Source: Acidobacteriota bacterium
GTDB taxonomy: Bacteria; Acidobacteriota; Thermoanaerobaculia; UBA5066
Assembly: GCA_016789625.1 (NCBI GenBank)
Contig: JAEUQS010000548.1
Location: 1 to 6,815 of the forward strand
Direction: 5' to 3'
Length of the DNA: 6,815 bases
Shown one piece after another: positions 1 through 6,815 of the stretch; position 1 is the stretch's first letter; the number at the start of each line of letters is the position of its first letter. The position numbers were made by a program, and so were the translations under genes. A model generated the notes under the pieces. It was not told the DNA's origin. It was given only the letters and a program-made list of their open reading frames with translations, and made no database searches.

Positions 1-306
1 GAGGCTGTTGGCGAGCCCGTTCTGGCCCATTCCGCAGAGCATCGGGCACTCGTGGTACGCGAGAGAGAGGACGACGGGCTTGCGGCCGAAGTAGTCGCCG
101 AGGAGCACGTCCTTGCCCGTCTCGTCCTTGAACGGCGTGTCCAGCGGCAGCGGCAGGCCGATGTTCTGATCGAAGCCGATGTCCCGCGGGGGCCCCGACA
201 CGGGGGCCGCCTGGCCGGGCGTCCCGGTGAGCACCTTTTGCGCCGTCGCCGGTGCGGCGACGGCGGCCAGGAGGCCCCACAGGACGAACGTGGAGAGCGT
301 TTTCAC
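1..306 (-). CDS. SCO1/SenC-family copper chaperone for cytochrome c oxidase, N-terminal part (3' end cut by window edge)
   Basis: SCO proteins are periplasmic, thioredoxin-fold copper chaperones that deliver copper to the CuA centre of subunit II of haem-copper oxidases. I translated 102 codons, open to the left edge. Residues 1-22 are a signal peptide: M-K start, hydrophobic stretch at about 7-20 and an A-T-A/Q cleavage site near residue 22. A low-complexity Gly/Pro/Ala linker follows. The fold begins around residue 48, and the copper-binding C-P-M-L-C motif has its cysteines at residues 87 and 91 (CxxxC, as in SCO). The third ligand, a histidine some 80-90 residues later, lies outside the window. 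The start is GTG at 306, which overlaps the stop of the upstream gene as GTGA. No clear Shine-Dalgarno precedes it, so it is probably translated by coupling. A thioredoxin-like thiol reductase is possible, but the CxxxC spacing and the neighbours favour SCO. Confidence 0.9.
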   Translation of the reverse strand, partial: MKTLSTFVLWGLLAAVAAPATAQKVLTGTPGQAAPVSGPPRDIGFDQNIGLPLPLDTPFKDETGKDVLLGDYFGRKPVVLSLAYHECPMLCGMGQNGLANSL

Positions 307-782
307 TTCGGGGCCACTGCCGGCGCCGGCGCTGCGGACGTCGTCGCTCCGGAGGGGGGAGCCGGGGCCGTCACGACCACGGGAGGGGGCTCCGGCAGGC
401 CCTTCTCGGCCACGATGTCGATGGCGCGCTCGATGGGGATGTGGGCGACGCCCTTCTCCTTCTCGATCCAGCCATAGGACTTCAGATGCTCGGCCTCGGC
501 CTTCTTGTACGTCTGCCAGTTCCTGGGAGGGGAGACCTCGAGCAGCGGTCCGACCGGCTGAGCGGGTTTGTTCGCCTCCGCGAGCGGTGACGGGGGCCTT
601 TCGTTCTTCTCGACCGACGTCGCGACGAGCGCCTTGTTGAGGCCGAACATCAGCCCCATCGACCCGATCGTCAGCACGAGGATCGCCACCGTGAACTTGA
701 CGAGCGACCGGACGTCGACCTCGGAGTCGAAGCCGGCGTCGGACCCGTGGCCGTGGTGCTCTTTTCCGTGTTTCTCAGACAT
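303..782 (-). CDS. Small conserved single-helix membrane protein of the ACIII/oxidase cluster, function unknown
   Basis: This protein has 159 residues and I do not recognise an established function. Residues 1-20 are hydrophilic with histidines at 5, 9, 10 and 12. Residues 28-50 form one clear transmembrane helix with no signal-peptidase site, so it is likely anchored N-in with the rest periplasmic. Residues 60-85 are a Pro/Lys/Glu linker. A short conserved-looking domain at about 89-130 contains Y-G-W-I (103-106) and I-P-I-E-R-A (115-120), resembling the YGW...IPIERA motif that I recall from small proteins next to ACIII or cytochrome oxidase genes. Residues 131-159 are an Ala/Pro-rich tail. 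ATG at 782 overlaps the actF stop by 8 bases, and a GGGAGG site sits 9 bases upstream. It could be an accessory subunit of ACIII, like the single-helix subunits seen in purified complexes, or an oxidase assembly factor. Being real is near certain; the role is inferred only from position. Confidence 0.85.
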   Translation of the reverse strand: MSEKHGKEHHGHGSDAGFDSEVDVRSLVKFTVAILVLTIGSMGLMFGLNKALVATSVEKNERPPSPLAEANKPAQPVGPLLEVSPPRNWQTYKKAEAEHLKSYGWIEKEKGVAHIPIERAIDIVAEKGLPEPPPVVVTAPAPPSGATTSAAPAPAVAPK

Positions 783-1995
783 GACCGAGAGCCTCCCTGA
801 GGTAGGGCTCGTGGAGGGGCAGGATCGACCGCGAGCGCAGGTTCCTCACGTAGAAGAAGAGCCAGATCCCGAAGAGCCCGATGGGGGCCGTGATGTCCAT
901 CCAGTGGATCTTCAGGACGTCGGGGGAGAAGGCCGGAGCGGTGAGCCAGATGAGGTCCACGAGCCGCATGAACAGCATGAGAGCGGCCACGCGGGCGAGC
1001 CGCGTGATGTTCTGCTTGCGGCTCCGCGAGAGGAGGAGCAGGAAGGGGAGGACGAAGTGCAGGAACACGAGCATCAGGGAAACCGGCTTCCAGCCGCCTT
1101 TGATGCGCCCGTAGAACCAGGAGAGCTCCTCGGGCAGGTTGCCCGACCAGATGATGAGGAACTGAGAGAGCGAGAAGTACGTCCAGACGAGCGTCCAGGC
1201 GAAGAGGAGCTTGCCGTAGTCGTGGAAGTTCTCGGTGGAGAAGCGCTTGGCGAGCGGCTCGAGCTTAGACAGGAACTTGCACATGAGGATCGTGAACGCC
1301 ATGCCGGCGATACCCTGGCCGATCACGAAGTAGAGGCCGTAGATCGTCGAGAACCAGTGCGGGGTGAGGGACATCACCCAGTCGACCGCCGCGAACGTCA
1401 TGGCCAGGATGTAGAAGAGCAGCGAGCCCGCGGCGATCTTCTGCATCTTCGGCGCGAGGGCGGGGTCACCCGTCTGATCCTGCTTGAGCGACAGGCGCCG
1501 GATCCACATCGCGAGGAGCGAGAACGAGACGAAGTAGAAGGCCGACCGCAGGATGAACATGTTGGCGTTCAGGTACGCGGCCTTGCGGCTCAGGATCGGG
1601 TCGCCCGCGACGACCTCGGTGTGCGACCACTCGTAGAGGGAGTGGATCCCGAACACGATCGGCACGAACATCACCGCGACGAGCGGCAGGTTGGCGGCCG
1701 CGGCCTCGAGAGAGCGCCGGATCATGACGCCCCACTTTCCGCGGGAGAGATGGTGGACGAGCGAGATGGACCAGCAGCCGGCCGAGAGGGCGAACACGAA
1801 CAGGAAGCCGATCAGGTAGGACCGGTAGAACTGGGTGAAGTGGTCGTTCGCCATGAGCCCGCCCACGAGGGTCGCGATCAGGGCGAAGAAGCCGACGATG
1901 AGGCCCTTCTTGCCGAGGCCGTCGAGCTCCGCCGGAGGATCGTAGGTCGGCAGAAGGGGGAGGATCTCCCGATGATGATGACCGCCGCCGCTCAC
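775..1995 (-). CDS. actF: ActF, NrfD-like integral membrane subunit of alternative complex III
   Basis: ActF is the second polysulfide-reductase NrfD-type membrane subunit of ACIII. In solved structures it packs beside ActC and is thought to contribute to proton translocation without its own quinol site. I read 406 residues with about ten hydrophobic helices, near 31-49, 57-80, 101-119, 147-164, 187-209, 217-239, 262-283, 305-322, 333-352 and 366-384, which is the usual size and helix count. The N-terminus carries three histidines (6-8). The frame stays open upstream as far as 2568, but that extension is Arg/Pro-rich shadow of actE. The GTG at 1995 is chosen because it overlaps the actE stop as GTGA, has a strong GAGGGGG site 7 bases upstream, and begins where family-like sequence begins. 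The 3' end overlaps the next gene by 8 bases. Confusion with actC is unlikely, because actC is identified separately upstream. Confidence 0.93.
   Translation of the reverse strand: MSGGGHHHREILPLLPTYDPPAELDGLGKKGLIVGFFALIATLVGGLMANDHFTQFYRSYLIGFLFVFALSAGCWSISLVHHLSRGKWGVMIRRSLEAAAANLPLVAVMFVPIVFGIHSLYEWSHTEVVAGDPILSRKAAYLNANMFILRSAFYFVSFSLLAMWIRRLSLKQDQTGDPALAPKMQKIAAGSLLFYILAMTFAAVDWVMSLTPHWFSTIYGLYFVIGQGIAGMAFTILMCKFLSKLEPLAKRFSTENFHDYGKLLFAWTLVWTYFSLSQFLIIWSGNLPEELSWFYGRIKGGWKPVSLMLVFLHFVLPFLLLLSRSRKQNITRLARVAALMLFMRLVDLIWLTAPAFSPDVLKIHWMDITAPIGLFGIWLFFYVRNLRSRSILPLHEPYLREALGHV
792..797 (-). promoter_or_regulatory. Ribosome binding site of the small membrane protein gene
   Basis: GGGAGG on the minus strand, 9 bases before the ATG at 782, inside the actF 3' end. 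It supports translation of the small gene at its own start despite the 8-base overlap with actF. Confidence 0.65.
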
Positions 1996-2630
1996 GGGTG
2001 GACCCCCTCGTGCGCCGCGCCGCTCTTGGCGGCCGGCACTGTGTTTTTCTCGGCTTTCTCGAGCAGTTCGCGATCTGCCGCGGCGAGATCGGCCGCGGGA
2101 ACGCTCTGCGAATACTGGAGAGCGCGGATGTAGGCCGCGATGGCCCAGCGGTCTTCCACGGGGACCTGGCTGGCGTAGCTCGACATCTGGTTGAAGCCGT
2201 TCGTCATGACGTCGTAGAAGTACCCGATCGGCTGGTTGCGGAGCCGGTCCTGGTGGTACGTCTCCGGCCGCTTGAAGCCCCGCTGAACGATCATGCCCTG
2301 TCCGTTCCCCTGCTTGCCGTGACACGGCGAGCAGAAGACGTCGAAGCGCTCGTGTCCTCTCTCGAGGAGCGCCTTGGTGAGGGGGACCGGCAGCTCGGAA
2401 ACGAACTTGCCGTCGGGGTTGGTTCCCGCGTACAGCGCCCGGTTCTCTCTCAGGAAGCCGCGGGCGACGGTGTGCGCCGGAAGGGGGCGGGCTCCCTGCC
2501 CGTCGGCGAAGAAGTCGTTCTCGCCCAGGGGTTTCACGCGGGGCTGGTCGTACATGTCCTGCCGGCACGCGGTGCCGAGCAGCACGACGCTCACGAGCGT
2601 CAGGAGGCGGACGCGCGAATCACGCTTCAA
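1992..2630 (-). CDS. actE: ActE, monohaem cytochrome c lipoprotein subunit of alternative complex III
   Basis: ActE is the periplasmic, lipid-anchored monohaem cytochrome c of ACIII. It passes electrons from the complex towards its acceptor (soluble cytochrome c or the terminal oxidase). The product has 212 residues. Residues 1-21 are a lipoprotein-type signal sequence ending L-G-T-A-C, with Cys22 the likely lipidated residue. C-R-Q-D-M-Y-D-Q-P (22-30) follows and is typical of ActE. The haem motif C-S-P-C-H is at 100-104, and Met149 in a G-F-N-Q-M-S-S-Y-A stretch is the probable sixth iron ligand. The C-terminal 40 residues are Ala/Glu/Lys-rich and probably extended. The start codon is TTG at 2630, with GAGGT 8 bases upstream; a later start would lose the signal peptide. 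The 5' end overlaps actD by 11 bases and the 3' end overlaps actF by 4. The lipobox has Gly at -3 rather than the usual Leu. Confidence 0.94.
   Translation of the reverse strand: MKRDSRVRLLTLVSVVLLGTACRQDMYDQPRVKPLGENDFFADGQGARPLPAHTVARGFLRENRALYAGTNPDGKFVSELPVPLTKALLERGHERFDVFCSPCHGKQGNGQGMIVQRGFKRPETYHQDRLRNQPIGYFYDVMTNGFNQMSSYASQVPVEDRWAIAAYIRALQYSQSVPAADLAAADRELLEKAEKNTVPAAKSGAAHEGVHP
2003..2009 (-). promoter_or_regulatory. Ribosome binding site supporting the GTG start of actF
   Basis: GAGGGGG on the minus strand, 7 bases before the GTG at 1995, inside the actE reading frame. It supports GTG over any start in the long upstream extension of the frame. Confidence 0.75.
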
Positions 2631-3144
2631 CGTCGTTTACCTCGCTCGCGTTGGTTCCGGAGAGGGCCTCCCGCGCCGAAGCGAACTTCGGATCGGACGC
2701 CTCGATACAGAGGAAGTAGCCGTTCGTGCCGGCCTTCTCGCGGAAGGCCGCGACGTTGAAGACCGGGTGGTACGGCATCGGGAGGCCGTTCATCGCGATC
2801 ATCCCGAACGTCGCGGTGAGGGCACAGAGCAGGATCGTGCACTCGAACGTGATCGGGATGAACGCGGGCCAGGAGTTGAGGGGCCGGCCCCCGTAGTTCA
2901 TGGGGTACTCGATGACCGAGACCCAGTATTGAAGGCCGAAGCCGCCGAGGCACCCGATGATGCCCGCGCAGAGCACGAGGAGGGGCATCTTCGTCTTGAA
3001 ATCCAGCGCCTCGATGACCTCCTCGATGGGGTAGGGCGTGTAGGCGTCCATGTTCCGGAAGCCCGCCTCCCTCACCTTGTGGATGGCCGCGACGAGATCG
3101 CCCGGCTTCTCGTACTCCGCCATGATTCCGTGAAGCTCGGCCAT
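2620..3144 (-). CDS. actD: ActD, two-helix membrane subunit of alternative complex III (DUF3341)
   Basis: ActD is a small ACIII subunit of the DUF3341 family. It sits on the cytoplasmic/membrane side of the complex, has no known cofactor, and probably stabilises the complex. The product has 174 residues. A soluble N-terminal segment at 1-50 contains the family-typical Y-T-P-Y-P-I-E-E (35-42). Two hydrophobic helices lie at about 53-77 and 93-117, and the hydrophilic C-terminus contains P-Y-H-P-V-F (124-129). The frame runs open upstream to 3441, but that part is an Arg/His/Pro-rich shadow of actC. ATG at 3144 is chosen because it shares its A with the actC stop (TGATG), has GAGGAGG 7 bases upstream, and matches the family length. 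Its 3' end overlaps actE by 11 bases. DUF3341 genes occur almost only beside NrfD and ActB-like genes, which supports the assignment. Confidence 0.94.
   Translation of the reverse strand: MAELHGIMAEYEKPGDLVAAIHKVREAGFRNMDAYTPYPIEEVIEALDFKTKMPLLVLCAGIIGCLGGFGLQYWVSVIEYPMNYGGRPLNSWPAFIPITFECTILLCALTATFGMIAMNGLPMPYHPVFNVAAFREKAGTNGYFLCIEASDPKFASAREALSGTNASEVNDVEA
2639..2643 (-). promoter_or_regulatory. Ribosome binding site supporting the TTG start of actE
   Basis: GAGGT on the minus strand, 8 bases before the TTG at 2630, inside the actD reading frame. Spacing and signal-peptide integrity both point to TTG as the true initiation codon. Confidence 0.7.
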
Positions 3145-4529
3145 CAGTGAGCCTCCTCGTTCTTCAGCTTGGCTTCCGGAAGGATCATCTTGATCTCCGA
3201 CATCGGAATGGCCGGCAGCACGCGCAGGAACAGGAACATGAGGGTGAGGAAGAGCCCGATCGTTCCGACGAACGTCCCGACGTCCCAGATCGTGCCGTGG
3301 TAGATGTCCCACGCGGACGGCATGTAGTCGCGGCTGAGGCTGATGACGATGATGACGAACCGCTCGAGCCACATGCCCACGGAGATGACGAGGGAGATCA
3401 GGAAGAGCATGGGCAGGTTGGTGCGGATGCGCTTGAGCCACAGGAGCTGCGGGATCACGGCGTTACAGAGAAGGAGCAGCCAGTACTGGTACTTGTAGGG
3501 CCCGAAGAACCGGTTGGTCACCATGAACCACTCGAAGTCGTTCGCGCTGTACCAGGCCATGAACACTTCGACGAAGTAGCCGTAGACCACGATGAGCCCC
3601 GTCACGAGGGTGACCTTCGCCATGTTGTCGAAGTGCCGCATCGTGATGTACGCCTCGAGCTTGAACAGGGCGCGGGTGGGGATCGCGAGGATCATGACCA
3701 TCGCGAAGCCCGCGAAGACCGCGCCCGCGACGAAATAGGGCGGGAACACGGTGGTGTGCCATCCCGGGACGATGCCGATCGAGAAGTCGAACGACACGAT
3801 GGTGTGAACGGAGAGGACCAGGGGAGTCGAGATGCCGGCGAGGAGCAGATAGGCCGACTCGTAGTTCGCCCAGTGGCGCGAGGAGCCCCGCCAGCCGAGC
3901 GCGAGGCCTCCGAAGAGGAACGCGATGAACTTGTTCTTCGAGCGGTCGCGCAGGGTTCCGAGGTCGGGGATCAGCCCGACGTACCAGAAAAGGAGCGACG
4001 TGAGCGCGTACGTGGAGACGGCGAAGACGTCCCACACGAGCGGGCTCCGGAACTGCGGCCAGTAGCCGGAGGAATTCGGGTAGGGCATCAGCCAGTAGAA
4101 GATCTGGGGACGTCCGAGGTGCAGCAGCGGGTACTGTCCCGCGCAGGCGACGGCGAACAGCGTCATCGCCTCGGCGAAGCGGTTGATGGAGTTGCGCCAC
4201 TCCTGCCGGAACAGAAGGAGGATGGCCGAGATCAGCGTTCCGGCGTGGCCGATACCGATCCACCAGACGAAATTGATGATGTCCCAGCCCCAGCCGACCG
4301 GGATGTTGATGCCCCAGAGACCGATGCCCTTCACGAAGAGCGTCGCGACGGAGATCAGGAACACCTGGAGGAGCAGGAACGACACCGAGAAGGCTCCGAA
4401 CCACCAGAGGGGCGTCTTGCCGAAGACGAGGCTCGAGATCTTCTCCGTGACCGTGACGCTCGTCTGCCCCGGCGCCACGATGACGTGGCGCGGGGAGGGC
4501 TGTTCCGAAACGCGGTCCATCGTATCCAT
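3144..4529 (-). CDS. actC: ActC, NrfD-family quinol-oxidising membrane subunit of alternative complex III
   Basis: ActC is the integral membrane subunit that binds and oxidises quinol and hands electrons to the iron-sulfur clusters of ActB. The product is 461 residues, normal for the family. After a hydrophilic N-terminus of about 40 residues come about ten hydrophobic helices, roughly 43-66, 82-107, 118-131, 165-185, 222-246, 263-284, 303-326, 347-364, 373-397 and 415-436. Family stretches include G-H-A-G-T-L-I-S-A (94-102), L-L-H-L-G-R-P (135-141) and the G-W-H-T-T-V-F-P-P-Y-F segment (256-266). His137 and Asp167 have the same 30-residue separation as the His/Asp pair that I recall lining the quinol pocket of Rhodothermus marinus ActC (His139/Asp169). 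The start is ATG at 4529, with GAGAGGG 8 bases upstream inside the actB end. A second ATG at residue 4 has no such site. The 3' end touches actD as TGATG. Confidence 0.96.
   Translation of the reverse strand: MDTMDRVSEQPSPRHVIVAPGQTSVTVTEKISSLVFGKTPLWWFGAFSVSFLLLQVFLISVATLFVKGIGLWGINIPVGWGWDIINFVWWIGIGHAGTLISAILLLFRQEWRNSINRFAEAMTLFAVACAGQYPLLHLGRPQIFYWLMPYPNSSGYWPQFRSPLVWDVFAVSTYALTSLLFWYVGLIPDLGTLRDRSKNKFIAFLFGGLALGWRGSSRHWANYESAYLLLAGISTPLVLSVHTIVSFDFSIGIVPGWHTTVFPPYFVAGAVFAGFAMVMILAIPTRALFKLEAYITMRHFDNMAKVTLVTGLIVVYGYFVEVFMAWYSANDFEWFMVTNRFFGPYKYQYWLLLLCNAVIPQLLWLKRIRTNLPMLFLISLVISVGMWLERFVIIVISLSRDYMPSAWDIYHGTIWDVGTFVGTIGLFLTLMFLFLRVLPAIPMSEIKMILPEAKLKNEEAH
3152..3158 (-). promoter_or_regulatory. 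Ribosome binding site of actD inside the actC 3' end
   Basis: GAGGAGG on the minus strand, 7 bases before the ATG at 3144, a near-perfect Shine-Dalgarno. It rules out the longer upstream reading of the actD frame. Confidence 0.8.
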
Positions 4530-4532
4530 GCG

Positions 4533-6815
<2,283 letters not shown>

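Noticed and set aside
303..400. Possible terminator or hairpin in the GC-rich Ala/Pro tail before the SCO gene (GCCGGCGCCGGC-like inverted repeats)
   Set aside because: No T-run follows, the sequence is coding for a Pro/Ala-rich tail, and the next gene overlaps it; palindromes of this kind are expected in such codons.
568..2133. A 521-codon open frame on the plus strand opposite actF and actE
   Set aside because: The product is a low-complexity Glu/Arg/His/Asp-rich string typical of the antisense of GC-rich membrane-protein genes; no ribosome site or family motif was seen.
1996..2568. N-terminal extension of the actF frame by 191 codons
   Set aside because: The extension is Arg/Pro-rich and lies over the actE haem domain. 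The GTG at 1995 with its strong ribosome site gives the normal family length.
3145..3441. N-terminal extension of the actD frame by 99 codons
   Set aside because: It is a shadow of actC with His/Arg/Pro-rich composition; the ATG at 3144 with GAGGAGG upstream is the real start.

Overview
The window is one stretch of a respiratory gene cluster, with every gene on the minus strand (transcribed from right to left). It is the core of an alternative complex III (ACIII) operon, the quinol-oxidising complex that replaces cytochrome bc1 in many bacteria. In transcription order it reads: actB (right edge, 5' end cut off), actC, actD, actE, actF, a small conserved membrane-anchored protein without a firm function, and the start of an SCO/SenC copper chaperone gene cut by the left edge. 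The pentahaem cytochrome gene actA would be expected just beyond position 6815, and cytochrome c oxidase genes beyond position 1. Both are inferences from known ACIII operons and cannot be seen here.

The genes form one tightly packed unit. The largest gap between genes is 3 bases (actB to actC) and every other junction is an overlap of 1 to 11 bases. All internal genes except the SCO gene have a clear Shine-Dalgarno sequence lying inside the preceding gene. There is no room for a promoter or terminator between genes, and I see no RNA gene, mobile element, CRISPR array or repeat. No gene-free stretch reaches even 10 bases.

Functionally, ActC takes electrons from menaquinol or ubiquinol at the membrane. 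The iron-sulfur clusters of ActB carry them towards the c-type haems (ActA outside the window, ActE here). ActF is a second NrfD-like membrane subunit and ActD is a two-helix peripheral subunit. The SCO protein would load copper into the CuA site of the terminal oxidase that accepts the electrons, so its linkage suggests a dedicated ACIII-oxidase branch.

The sequence is GC-rich with GTG and TTG starts, from an aerobic bacterium with high-GC DNA. ACIII with this gene order, and a small gene plus SCO after actF, fits Acidobacteriota, Gemmatimonadota, Myxococcota and similar phyla. I cannot assign the phylum from the sequence alone. The operon is a known system, not a new one. The least understood parts are the small protein between actF and the SCO gene and a base-composition change within actB.
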